This document shows, piece by piece, positions 35,205-43,316 of a stretch of DNA of 64,000 nucleotides. The stretch's first letter is position 1. Every line of letters starts with the position of its first letter. The notes under the pieces are model-generated. The model was given only the letters and a program-made list of their open reading frames with translations. It was not told the origin of the DNA and ran no database searches. Origin of the DNA: Massilia sp. erpn (lineage in GTDB: Bacteria > Pseudomonadota > Gammaproteobacteria > Burkholderiales > Burkholderiaceae_D). The stretch is taken from the NCBI RefSeq assembly GCF_024400215.1, contig NZ_CP053748.1, positions 4,588,001 through 4,652,000 of the forward strand, written 5' to 3'. A program made the position numbers and the translations under genes.

Positions 35205-37616
35205 ATGACAACTTCCAAACTCACTGAGCAAACTCAGCTGCCGTTGTTGCCTTTACGGGATGTCGTTGTTTTCCCGCATATGGTGATACCGCTGTTCGTC
35301 GGGCGCCCAAAATCGATCAAGGCGCTGGAAGCGGCTATGGAACAAGGCAAGAGCATCATGCTTGCCGCGCAGAAAGCCGCCGCCAAGGACGAGCCTTCCG
35401 CCACCGATATTTATGAAATCGGTTGCGTCGCCAATATCCTGCAGATGCTGAAGCTGCCGGACGGCACCGTGAAGGTGCTGGTCGAAGGCGCCCAGCGCGC
35501 CCGCATCCGCCGCATCAGCGACACCCCATCCCATTTCGTGGCCGATCTGACGCCGCTGGAATCCGAAATCGGCGACGATTCGGAAATCGAGGCCATGCGC
35601 CGCGCCATCGTGCAGCAGTTCGACCAGTACGTGAAGCTGAACAAGAAGATTCCGCCGGAAATCCTGGCCTCCTTGTCCGGCATCGACGACGCCGGCCGCC
35701 TGGCCGACACCGTGGCCGCGCATCTGCCGCTCAAGCTCGAGCAGAAGCAGGTCATCCTGGAAATCTTCAACGTCGCCAAGCGCCTGGAGCATCTGCTCGG
35801 CCAGCTGGAAGGCGAGCTCGATATCCTGCAGGTCGAGAAGCGCATCCGCGGCCGCGTCAAGCGCCAGATGGAGAAATCGCAGCGCGAGTACTACCTGAAC
35901 GAACAGGTGAAAGCGATCCAGAAGGAACTGGGCGAAGGCGAAGAGGGCGCCGACCTCGACGAGCTGGAAAAGAAAGTGGCATCGGCCAAGATGCCGAAAG
36001 AGGCGCTGGACAAGGCCAACGCCGAACTGAAAAAACTCAAGCTGATGTCGCCGATGTCGGCCGAGGCGACCGTGGTGCGCAACTATATCGACACCCTGGT
36101 CAGCCTGCCATGGAAGAAAAAATCCAAGGTCAACAACGATCTGGCGAACGCCGAGAAGGTGCTGGAAGGCGACCACTATGGCCTGGAGAAGGTCAAGGAG
36201 CGCATCCTGGAATACCTCGCGGTGCAGCAGCGCGTGGACAAGCTGAAAGCGCCGATCCTGTGCTTCGTCGGTCCGCCTGGCGTGGGTAAGACCTCGCTCG
36301 GCCAGTCGATCGCCCGCGCCACCAACCGCAAGTTCGTGCGCATGGCGCTCGGCGGCGTGCGCGACGAAGCCGAGATCCGCGGCCACCGCCGCACCTATAT
36401 CGGCTCGATGCCGGGCAAGGTGCTGCAGTCGCTGTCGAAAGTCGGCGTGCGCAATCCGCTCTTCCTGCTCGACGAGATCGACAAGATGGGCGCGGACTTC
36501 CGCGGCGATCCTTCGTCGGCCCTGCTGGAGGTGCTGGATCCTGAACAGAACCACACCTTCTCCGACCACTATATCGAAGTCGACTTCGACCTGTCGGACG
36601 TGATGTTCGTGGCCACCTCGAATTCCTACAACATCCCGCCGGCGCTGCTGGACCGGATGGAAGTGATCCGCCTGTCGGGCTACACGGAAGACGAGAAGAC
36701 CAATATCGCCCAGCGCTATCTGCTGCCGAAACAGATCAAGAACAACGGTCTGAAGGAAGGCGAGATCAGCGTCAGCGAAGCGGCCCTGCGCGACATCATC
36801 CGCTACTACACCCGCGAGGCCGGCGTGCGTTCGCTGGAACGCGAAGTGTCGAAAATCTGCCGCAAGGTGGTCAAGCTGCTGCTGCTGAAAAAGACCGAGA
36901 AGAAGGTCGCCGTCACGCCGAAAAACCTGGATAAATTCCTCGGCGTGCGCCGCTACGACTTCGGCGTGGCCGAGAAGGAAAACCAGGTCGGCCAGGTGGT
37001 CGGTCTGGCCTGGACCGAGGTGGGCGGCGATCTGCTGACCATCGAATCGGTGGCCATTCCGGGCAAGGGCGGCGTGATCCGCACCGGCACGCTGGGCGAT
37101 GTGATGAAGGAATCGATCGAAGCCGCGCGCACCGTGGTGCGCAGCCGCGCCGCGCGCCTGGGCATCAAGGCCGAGGTGTTCGAGAAGAACGACATCCACA
37201 TCCACGTGCCGGAAGGCGCGACGCCGAAAGACGGTCCTTCGGCCGGCATTGCAATGACGACCGCCATGGTGTCCGTATTTACGGGCATTCCTGTGCGCGC
37301 CGACGTGGCGATGACGGGCGAGATCACGCTGCGCGGCGAAGTGCTGCCGATCGGCGGTCTGAAAGAGAAGCTGCTGGCGGCGCATCGCGGCGGCATCAAG
37401 ACCGTGATGATCCCGGAGCAGAACGTCAAGGATCTGGCCGAGATTCCAGACAATGTGAAGAACAAGCTGGAAATCGTGCCGGTGCGCTGGATCGACAAGG
37501 TGCTGGAAGTGGCGCTTGAGCGTCAGCCCGAGCCGATCACCGAAGTGGCCGCCGTGGAAGCGGTGGCTGCAGCGGCGGCCAAACCTGATGGCCAGAGCGA
37601 AGTAGTGAAACACTAA
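35205..37616 (+). CDS. lon: Lon protease
   Basis: 803 residues. N-terminal substrate-binding domain, AAA+ domain with Walker [10 protein letters not shown], and a C-terminal protease domain with the Ser–Lys dyad Ser679 ([10 protein letters not shown]) and Lys722 (IGGLKEK), the same numbering as in E. coli. It degrades misfolded and regulatory proteins. TAAGG lies upstream of the ATG. A strong terminator follows. Confidence 0.98.
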   Translation: MTTSKLTEQTQLPLLPLRDVVVFPHMVIPLFVGRPKSIKALEAAMEQGKSIMLAAQKAAAKDEPSATDIYEIGCVANILQMLKLPDGTVKVLVEGAQRARIRRISDTPSHFVADLTPLESEIGDDSEIEAMRRAIVQQFDQYVKLNKKIPPEILASLSGIDDAGRLADTVAAHLPLKLEQKQVILEIFNVAKRLEHLLGQLEGELDILQVEKRIRGRVKRQMEKSQREYYLNEQVKAIQKELGEGEEGADLDELEKKVASAKMPKEALDKANAELKKLKLMSPMSAEATVVRNYIDTLVSLPWKKKSKVNNDLANAEKVLEGDHYGLEKVKERILEYLAVQQRVDKLKAPILCFVGPPGVGKTSLGQSIARATNRKFVRMALGGVRDEAEIRGHRRTYIGSMPGKVLQSLSKVGVRNPLFLLDEIDKMGADFRGDPSSALLEVLDPEQNHTFSDHYIEVDFDLSDVMFVATSNSYNIPPALLDRMEVIRLSGYTEDEKTNIAQRYLLPKQIKNNGLKEGEISVSEAALRDIIRYYTREAGVRSLEREVSKICRKVVKLLLLKKTEKKVAVTPKNLDKFLGVRRYDFGVAEKENQVGQVVGLAWTEVGGDLLTIESVAIPGKGGVIRTGTLGDVMKESIEAARTVVRSRAARLGIKAEVFEKNDIHIHVPEGATPKDGPSAGIAMTTAMVSVFTGIPVRADVAMTGEITLRGEVLPIGGLKEKLLAAHRGGIKTVMIPEQNVKDLAEIPDNVKNKLEIVPVRWIDKVLEVALERQPEPITEVAAVEAVAAAAAKPDGQSEVVKH

Positions 37617-37638
37617 TACCTCTTAGCTCGCTGTACAC

Positions 37639-37667
37639 AAAACAGGCGCCCATGCGGCGCCTGTTTT
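37639..37667 (+). terminator. Intrinsic terminator after lon
   Basis: Perfect 12-bp stem AAAACAGGCGCC (37639–37650) and GGCGCCTGTTTT (37656–37667) over a 5-nt loop. Confidence 0.9.
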
Positions 37668-37700
37668 GCATTTTGCCCCGGTTTTTCTAGGGGAAATCCC

Positions 37701-37730
37701 TTGACATACTGTTAGTGTGGCTTGTTTAAT
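37701..37730 (+). promoter_or_regulatory. Promoter of the HU gene
   Basis: Perfect -35 TTGACA (37701–37706), 18-bp spacer, TTTAAT (37725–37730). Transcription would start near 37737, 86 nt before the HU start codon. Confidence 0.7.
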
Positions 37731-37822
37731 ACGGCCTGAGATTTTTCTCTACCCGTTGAAATGCCTTATATGAAAGCATGAAAACGGTATAAATGATATA
37801 AACCTTTGTGACGGGGATGCTT

Positions 37823-38095
37823 GTGAACAAGACTGAATTGATCGACCATATCGCTACTTCCGCTGACATCTCGAAAGCGGCAGCTGCTCGCGCGCTGGAC
37901 GCGGTGATCGATGGTGTTACTACTACTCTGGCCAAGAACGACAGCGTCACCCTGGTCGGCTTTGGCACCTTCTCGGTGAGCGAACGCGCTGCCCGTACCG
38001 GCCGCAATCCGCGCACGAAAGAAGAGATCAAAATTGAAGCAGCAAAAGTTCCTAAATTTAAAGCTGGTAAAGCTTTGAAAGACGCTGTACAATAA
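37823..38095 (+). CDS. hupB: DNA-binding protein HU-beta
   Basis: 90 residues from GTG 37823, giving the family N-terminus [11 protein letters not shown]; upstream in-frame GTG 37808 and ATG 37817 would add residues not seen in HU, and GGGGA is spaced for 37823. It shows the HU signature [24 protein letters not shown] with the DNA-bending arm around Pro. A nucleoid protein, downstream of lon as in many proteobacteria. Confidence 0.96.
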   Translation: MNKTELIDHIATSADISKAAAARALDAVIDGVTTTLAKNDSVTLVGFGTFSVSERAARTGRNPRTKEEIKIEAAKVPKFKAGKALKDAVQ

Positions 38096-38102
38096 TGGCC
38101 TT

Positions 38103-38123
38103 CGGTGAGTTGATGACTCACCG
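38103..38123 (+). other. Hairpin between hupB and the tRNA cluster
   Basis: Arms CGGTGAGT (38103–38110) and ACTCACCG (38116–38123) with loop TGATG, but no T-tract. It may be a weak terminator or an RNA-processing site if hupB and the tRNAs are co-transcribed. Confidence 0.4.
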
Positions 38124-38135
38124 GCCGGTTTAACC

Positions 38136-38211
38136 GGGCGCTTAGCTCAGTTGGTAGAGCGGATCCCTTACAAGGATTAGGTCGGGAGTTCGAGCCTCTC
38201 AGCGCCCACCA
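38136..38211 (+). tRNA. tRNA-Val (anticodon UAC)
   Basis: 76 nt with encoded CCA. Acceptor GGGCGCT/AGCGCCC, D-loop AGCTCAGTTGGTAGAGC, anticodon loop CTTACAA, T-loop TTCGAGC. Confidence 0.97.
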
Positions 38212-38243
38212 GTTAAATCAAGCAGTACCGTGTTGTGTTTGCA

Positions 38244-38320
38244 GGAGCGGTAGTTCAGTTGGTTAGAATACCGGCCTGTCACGCCGGGGGTCGCGGGTTC
38301 GAGCCCCGTCCGCTCCGCCA
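38244..38320 (+). tRNA. tRNA-Asp (anticodon GUC), copy 1
   Basis: 77 nt with encoded CCA. Acceptor GGAGCGG/CCGCTCC, anticodon loop CTGTCAC, T-loop TTCGAGC. Identical to the copy at 38351. Confidence 0.97.
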
Positions 38321-38350
38321 GCAAATACACACAGCAAAAAACGTCTAACT

Positions 38351-38427
38351 GGAGCGGTAGTTCAGTTGGTTAGAATACCGGCCTGTCACGCCGGGGGTCG
38401 CGGGTTCGAGCCCCGTCCGCTCCGCCA
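38351..38427 (+). tRNA. tRNA-Asp (anticodon GUC), copy 2
   Basis: Exact repeat of the preceding tRNA-Asp after a 30-nt unique spacer; a simple tandem duplication raising gene dose. Confidence 0.97.
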
Positions 38428-38436
38428 GAACAAGAT

Positions 38437-38469
38437 ACCCCGCAGCTTGCAAGAGCTGCGGGGTTTTTC
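38437..38469 (+). terminator. Terminator of the tRNA cluster
   Basis: Perfect 11-bp stem ACCCCGCAGCT (38437–38447) and AGCTGCGGGGT (38454–38464), loop TGCAAG, then a T-rich tail. Confidence 0.9.
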
Positions 38470-38529
38470 TTTTTCAGCGCGCCCTTGTCCGCGGCTGACG
38501 CAATATTGCCGATAATTCAAAAAGCTGTC

Positions 38530-38601
38530 TTGCTATAGAGGGGAGCGCGCTGTAAAATCGCGTGAGCAGCAGAGGGGCGAACGTGGGTTCGCCTTTTTTT
38601 T
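38530..38601 (+). ncRNA. Candidate attenuated leader of ppiD
   Basis: Promoter TTGCTA (38530–38535), 17-bp spacer, TAAAAT (38553–38558). Only about 11 nt beyond the expected start is a terminator-like hairpin, GGCGAAC (38576–38582) with GTTCGCC (38587–38593), and eight T residues. ppiD starts 32 nt later. Either a tiny RNA or premature termination controlling ppiD. Confidence 0.45.
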
Positions 38602-38632
38602 GTAGTGATCCCTCAACTGAATTGGCTGAGCA

Positions 38633-40552
38633 ATGTTTGAATTTATTCGCACGCATCAACGCTTGATGCAGATTTTACTGGCGATCCTGATTATCCCGTC
38701 CTTCGCCCTGGTCGGCATCAGCGGCTATCAGAGTTTCGGTGACAGCGCCAACACCGTGGCCAAGATCGATGGTCAGGCGCTGACCCAACAGGAATGGGAT
38801 GCTGCCCAGCGCAACCAGCTGGAGAACTTCCGCCAGCGTATGGGGCCGCAGTTCGACCAGAAGCTGTTTGACACACCCGAGTTCAAGAACAATGTGCTCG
38901 AGAACCTGATCGCCGAGCGCGCCATTTCCGCCGAGGCCAAGCGCGCCCACCTGAACGTGTCCGACGCCACGCTGCAGAAAACCATTCTCGACACGCCCGG
39001 CTTGACCGGCGACGACGGCAAGTTCGACTACGACCGCTACCGCAAGCTGCTGACGGCGCAAGGCCTGTCGGAGCAGGGCTATGAGGCCGACCAGCGCCGC
39101 CGCATGGCCATGGGCCAGCTGGCAGAATCGGTTGAAGCGACCGGTTTCGCGCCGCGCACCGTGTCCAAGCTGCTGTCCGACTTCAGCGCCCAGGAGCGAG
39201 AGGTGCAGGAACTGGTGCTGCCGGCTGCCCAGTACCTGTCCCAGGTCAAAGTCACCGATGAAATGGTGAAAGCCTTCTACGACAAGAACAGCAAATTCTT
39301 CGAAGTGCCGGAACAGGCCAAGATCGAATACGTGGTCTTCAATGCCGCCGCGGTGGCCGCCTCCGTGACCGCCACCGATGAAGAAGTCGCCAACTTCTAC
39401 AAACAGAACGAAAAGCGCTTCACCACGCCGGAAACCCGCCGCGCCAGCCATATCCTGGTGGCTGTGAAGCAGGGTGCCAGCGCGGCCGACAAGAACGCCG
39501 CCAAGGCCAAGGCTGAAGCCATCCTGGCCGACGTGCGCAAGAATCCGGGCGACTTCGCCAAGATCGCCAAAGCCAAATCGGAAGACCCGGTATCGGCCGA
39601 AGTGGGTGGCGACCTGAATGTGATCGAAAAAGGCTCGCTGGTGAAACCGGTGGAAGACGCCATCTTCCAGCTCAAGCAAGGTGAAATCAGCAATGTGGTC
39701 GAATCCGAATTCGGCTTCCACGTGCTGACCGTGACCCAGCTCAAGCCAGCCAGCATTAAGCCGCTGGACGAAGCTAAGGCCGAAGTCGTGGCCGAAGTGA
39801 AGAAACAGAAAGCCGCCAAGCAGTATTCCGAGATGGCTGAAACCTTCACCAACACCGTGTACGAGCAATCGGACAGCCTGAAACCGGTGGCCGACAAGCT
39901 GGGCCTGAAGATCGAGACTGCAGAGCACCTGTCGCGCGAGCCATCGCCGATGCTGGGCACCGCGCCATTCAACAACGCCAAGTTCCTGAAAGCTCTGTTC
40001 GGCGATGAAGCCCTGAAGAACAAGCGCAATACGGAAGCGGTGGAAGTGGCGCCAAGCACCCTGATCGCCGGTCGCATCGTAGAGCACAAGGCAGCGAGCA
40101 AGCGTCCGCTGGCCGAAGTCGATGCCCAGATCCGCCAACGCGTGACCATTGAAGAAGCCGCCAAGCTGGCGCGCAAAGCCGGCGAAGAGAAACTGGCCGC
40201 CGTCAAGAAATCGAACGACGTCGCCGGTTTCAGCGAAGCCCGCCTGATCTCGCGCGCCAAAGCCGACAGCGTACCGCCGCAAGCCGCCGCCGCCCTGATG
40301 AAAGCCGACACCAGCAAACTGCCAGCCTATATCGGCGTGGAAGTGCCAGGCCAAGGCTACGGCGTCTACCGCATCAACAAAGTGCAGCAGCCGACCCAGC
40401 AGGACGACGCCCGCCGCAAGATGGAAGCCGAGCGCATCAGCCAAGCCCAATCGCAGCAGGAGATGTTCGACTTCATAGAAGCGTTGAAGCACAAAGCCAA
40501 GGCCAAAGTGCTGCACACCAGCAGCGCCGCCAAGCCTGACGCCGCCAAGTAA
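38633..40552 (+). CDS. ppiD: Membrane-anchored periplasmic folding factor PpiD (parvulin-type)
   Basis: 639 residues. One N-terminal membrane helix (LMQILLAILIIPSFALVGIS, about 11–30), a SurA-N-like chaperone region (residues 35–190), a parvulin domain at about 265–365 (RRASHILVAVKQ … FGFHVLTVTQLKP) and a long C-terminal region. PpiD helps proteins leaving the Sec channel to fold. Being close to lon and hupB matches E. coli, where lon–hupB–ppiD are adjacent. A terminator follows. Confidence 0.93.
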   Translation: MFEFIRTHQRLMQILLAILIIPSFALVGISGYQSFGDSANTVAKIDGQALTQQEWDAAQRNQLENFRQRMGPQFDQKLFDTPEFKNNVLENLIAERAISAEAKRAHLNVSDATLQKTILDTPGLTGDDGKFDYDRYRKLLTAQGLSEQGYEADQRRRMAMGQLAESVEATGFAPRTVSKLLSDFSAQEREVQELVLPAAQYLSQVKVTDEMVKAFYDKNSKFFEVPEQAKIEYVVFNAAAVAASVTATDEEVANFYKQNEKRFTTPETRRASHILVAVKQGASAADKNAAKAKAEAILADVRKNPGDFAKIAKAKSEDPVSAEVGGDLNVIEKGSLVKPVEDAIFQLKQGEISNVVESEFGFHVLTVTQLKPASIKPLDEAKAEVVAEVKKQKAAKQYSEMAETFTNTVYEQSDSLKPVADKLGLKIETAEHLSREPSPMLGTAPFNNAKFLKALFGDEALKNKRNTEAVEVAPSTLIAGRIVEHKAASKRPLAEVDAQIRQRVTIEEAAKLARKAGEEKLAAVKKSNDVAGFSEARLISRAKADSVPPQAAAALMKADTSKLPAYIGVEVPGQGYGVYRINKVQQPTQQDDARRKMEAERISQAQSQQEMFDFIEALKHKAKAKVLHTSSAAKPDAAK

Positions 40553-40570
40553 GACCCGCCGCACAAAGCA

Positions 40571-40594
40571 AAGCCGCCCTCGGGCGGCTTTTTT
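40571..40594 (+). terminator. Intrinsic terminator after ppiD
   Basis: AAGCCGCC/GGCGGCTT stem with CTCG loop and six T residues ending at 40594. Confidence 0.88.
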
Positions 40595-40597
40595 CAT

Positions 40598-40730
40598 TGT
40601 TTGATCTTTCTCAAACAATGTCCACCCTGGTGTCAGGCACCAGAGCCGGACATTCTTTGAGAAAGATCAAGAAATGTCCGACCGTGGTGCCTGACACCAG
40701 GGTTGGACATTCTTTGATTTTGCGCAAACG
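40598..40730. repeat. Paired dyad repeat element, copy 3
   Basis: Between convergent ppiD and selU. Unit 1 has CAATGTCC … GGACATTCTTTG around CTGGTGTCAGGCACCAG; unit 2 is inverted, with TGGTGCCTGACACCAG and GGACATTCTTTG. The right edge GCGCAAAC mirrors the left edges of copies 2 and 4. Confidence 0.87.
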
Positions 40731-40742
40731 GTGGATTGGGTG

Positions 40743-41798
40743 TCAGCTGTTGTGCAGCTGGCGGGCGGCGAAGAGGAAGTGGGCGGGGGTGATGCCGTCC
40801 AGGTGCAGTACCTGGGCCTTGGGGTAGGCGCTGAAGTTGCGCTGGATGGAGCGCTGGTAGGCGGGGTCGTAGTGCTCGGCCAATAGCTCTTCCACCAGCG
40901 GGGCGATGTCGCCGGCGCTGGACATTTCCTGCCAGCGCGCGATCTTTTCCTTGCCGTGCAGGCTGACCAAGTATTCGAGCTGCTGGTTCAGGGCCGGGGC
41001 GTTGCAGGCGAAGTGCTGGTAGTCTTCGATCAGCAGGCGCACGCGCTCGGGGCGCGGCAGCTGGATGGCGACGCAGGGCGAGGCGCGCATCGTCTCCATC
41101 AGCGGGCCGGGGACGCGCAGGTCGCCGACCTTCTTGCTTTCTGCTTCCACGAAGACGGGGCGCACCGGATCGAAGCGGCGCAGGCGGTCCCAGATGCCGG
41201 TTTCGAAGGCTTTCTGCGTGGGCTGCGGCTGGCAGGGCAGCTTGCCCAGCACCGAGCCGCGGTGGGCGGCCAGCTGTTCCAGGTCGAGCACTTGGGCGCC
41301 GACCGATTCCAGCGTGTCGAGCAGGCGGGTCTTGCCGCTGCCGGTGGGGCCGCAGACGACGCGCAAGTCCAACTGCGGCGCCTGTTCCAGCGCGCTGTTG
41401 ACGTGGGCGCGGAAGGCTTTGTAGCCGCCGTCCAGCTGTACCACCGGCCAGCCGATCTTGGCCAGGATATGGGCCATGGAGCCACTACGGTTGCCGCCGC
41501 GCCAGCAGTAGACCAGCGGCCGCCATTCGCGCGGCTTGTCCAGCCAGAGCGTCTCCAGATGGTGGGCGATATTCTTGGCCACCAGCGCGGCGCCCAGCTT
41601 CTTGGCCTCGAAGGCGCCGATCTGCTTGTACATGGTGCCGATGCGGATGCGCTGCGCGTCGTCCAGCACCGGGCAGTTGATGGCGTCCGGCAGATGGTCC
41701 TGCGCGTATTCGGCCGGACTGCGCGCGTCGATGATGGTGTCGAACTCGCCCAGGCGCGGCAGGATCTCTTCGAAACTCAGGAGTTCGGGATACTTCAT
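40743..41798 (-). CDS. selU: tRNA 2-selenouridine/geranyl-2-thiouridine synthase
   Basis: 351 residues (also called MnmH or YbbB). An N-terminal rhodanese domain with Cys98 in VYCWRGGNRSG, and a P-loop GPTGSGKT near 152. It replaces sulfur by selenium at the wobble 2-thiouridine of Lys, Glu and Gln tRNAs, passing through a geranylated intermediate. AAGGA precedes the ATG, and the start overlaps the tesA stop (ATGA). It needs selenophosphate; selD is not in the window. Confidence 0.95.
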   Translation of the reverse strand: MKYPELLSFEEILPRLGEFDTIIDARSPAEYAQDHLPDAINCPVLDDAQRIRIGTMYKQIGAFEAKKLGAALVAKNIAHHLETLWLDKPREWRPLVYCWRGGNRSGSMAHILAKIGWPVVQLDGGYKAFRAHVNSALEQAPQLDLRVVCGPTGSGKTRLLDTLESVGAQVLDLEQLAAHRGSVLGKLPCQPQPTQKAFETGIWDRLRRFDPVRPVFVEAESKKVGDLRVPGPLMETMRASPCVAIQLPRPERVRLLIEDYQHFACNAPALNQQLEYLVSLHGKEKIARWQEMSSAGDIAPLVEELLAEHYDPAYQRSIQRNFSAYPKAQVLHLDGITPAHFLFAARQLHNS

Positions 41799-42436
41799 TT
41801 GGTCCTTAGGATGGGCAGCAGGTGCGGCCAGATGTTGCCGAGAATGATGGGGTGGGCGCTGGCCAGCGGGTGCAGGCGGTCAGGCTGGAACAGCTCGATC
41901 TTGTCGGCCACGCCATCGAGCATGAAGGGCGCCAGGCCGGACTTGGTGTCCTTGCTGATGGCGCCGAACATGGCGAAGAATTTCTCGGCGTAATCGCGGC
42001 CGTAATTGGGTGGCACGCGGTTGCCGACGATGAGCACCCTGGCGCCTGCCTGGCGGGCATCGCCCACCATGGCGCGCAGATTGGCTTCGGCCGCGGCCAC
42101 CGGCAGGCCGCGCAGGCCGTCGTTGGCGCCCAGTTCGATCACCACCACATCGGGCTTGTGCTTTTTCAGCAGGGCGGGAAGGCGCGTGCGGCCGCCGCTG
42201 GTGGTCTCGCCGCTGACGCTGGCGTTGACCAGGGTGGCCTCCAGCTTCTGCGATTTGAGGCGCTGTTCCAGCAGGGCCACCCAGCCCGTGCCGCGCGCCA
42301 GGCCGTATTCGGCCGAGAGACTATCACCGAGCACTAGAACCGTTTTTGGTGCAGAATAGGCGTGCGCCGCGCCGCCCAGCAGCAGGGAGGCCAGCGACAG
42401 CAGCAGACAACGACGTAACTTTTCAAACAGGATCAT
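41795..42436 (-). CDS. tesA: Exported SGNH arylesterase/thioesterase I-like
   Basis: 213 residues. A signal peptide (RRCLLLSLASLLLGGAAHA) and SGNH-hydrolase blocks: GDSLSAEYG (catalytic Ser), SGETTSGG (Gly), GANDGLRG (Asn) and DRLHPLASAH (Asp and His). A periplasmic esterase or lysophospholipase as in E. coli TesA. Divergent from ybbA as in E. coli; here the two ATG codons overlap by 2 nt (CATG at 42434–42437). Coupled to selU by a 4-nt overlap. Confidence 0.93.
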   Translation of the reverse strand: MILFEKLRRCLLLSLASLLLGGAAHAYSAPKTVLVLGDSLSAEYGLARGTGWVALLEQRLKSQKLEATLVNASVSGETTSGGRTRLPALLKKHKPDVVVIELGANDGLRGLPVAAAEANLRAMVGDARQAGARVLIVGNRVPPNYGRDYAEKFFAMFGAISKDTKSGLAPFMLDGVADKIELFQPDRLHPLASAHPIILGNIWPHLLPILRTK

Positions 42437-43175
42437 GCCTGAATTCCCAATAGCGTCCAGCAGTTTTATTCCAGATTCACCGGCCATACCGGCCGCCGAA
42501 GTGCGTGCCGCGACGGCGGCCATCGCCGTTTCCGGCCTATGCAAGCGGGTGGCCGACGCCAGTGGTGAGCTAACCATCCTGCATAGCGTGGATTTTACCG
42601 TGCAAAAGGCGGAAACGCTCGCCGTCGTCGGCGCCTCAGGTTCCGGCAAATCGACCCTGCTGGGACTTCTGGCAGGCCTGGATACGCCTAGCGAGGGCAA
42701 GGTGCTGCTGGACGGCAGCGACATCTTCGCGCTCGATGAAGACGGCCGCGCCGCGCTGCGCAAAGCCAAGCTGGGTTTCGTCTTCCAATCCTTCCAGCTG
42801 CTGCCGCACCTGACGGCGGTGGAAAACGTGATGCTGCCGCTGGAGCTGTCCGGCGAAAGCAATGCCAAGCGCCGCGCCGAAGAGATGCTGGGGCGGGTCG
42901 GACTGTCCTCGCGCCTGAAGCACTATCCCAAATACCTGTCCGGCGGCGAGCAGCAGCGCGTGGCGCTGGCGCGCGCCTTCGTCAGCCAGCCGCCGCTGCT
43001 GCTGGCCGACGAGCCGACCGGCAGCCTCGATGCCGCCACAGGCGAAGCCGTCATACAACTCATGTTCGAGCTCAATCGAGAACACGGTTCAACATTGGTG
43101 CTGGTCACCCACGACCCCTCCATCGCCGCCCGCTGCAAGCGCACCATCACCATCGCCGCCGGCCGCCTCATCTAA
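42435..43175 (+). CDS. ybbA: ABC transporter ATP-binding protein, YbbA-like
   Basis: 246 residues. Walker A GASGSGKSTLLG, Q-loop region KLGFVFQSFQLLPHLT, signature LSGGEQQRVALARAF and Walker B LLLADEPTGSLD; the MacB/LolD-type subgroup. The first 22 residues are low-complexity, so translation might begin at GTG 42501 instead of ATG 42435. In E. coli the large permease ybbP follows; here there is none, only a repeat element and a convergent gene. Confidence 0.92.
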   Translation: MPEFPIASSSFIPDSPAIPAAEVRAATAAIAVSGLCKRVADASGELTILHSVDFTVQKAETLAVVGASGSGKSTLLGLLAGLDTPSEGKVLLDGSDIFALDEDGRAALRKAKLGFVFQSFQLLPHLTAVENVMLPLELSGESNAKRRAEEMLGRVGLSSRLKHYPKYLSGGEQQRVALARAFVSQPPLLLADEPTGSLDAATGEAVIQLMFELNREHGSTLVLVTHDPSIAARCKRTITIAAGRLI

Positions 43176-43178
43176 ACC

Positions 43179-43310
43179 GTTTGCGCCATATCAAAGAATG
43201 TCTCACCCTGGTGCCTGACACCAGGGTTGGACATTCTTTGAGAAAGATCAAGAAATGTCTAACCGCGGTGTCAGGCACCAGGGTCGGACATTGTTTGCGC
43301 TGGATCAAAC
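43179..43310. repeat. Paired dyad repeat element, copy 4
   Basis: It starts at GTTTGCGCCATATCAAAG, 4 nt after the ybbA stop. Its two units are in the opposite internal order to copies 1–3 (CCTGGTGCCTGACACCAGGG first, then the GGTGTCAGGCACCAG form). Outer arms are AATGTC/GACATT, ending TTTGCGC … ATCAAAC. It lies between convergent genes. Confidence 0.87.
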
Positions 43311-43316
43311 GCGGGC

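Noticed and set aside
38244..38427. Twin tRNA-Asp genes as a phage attachment-site duplication
   Set aside because: Both copies are complete, separated by only 30 nt, with no integrase or foreign DNA between or beside them; simple tandem duplication.
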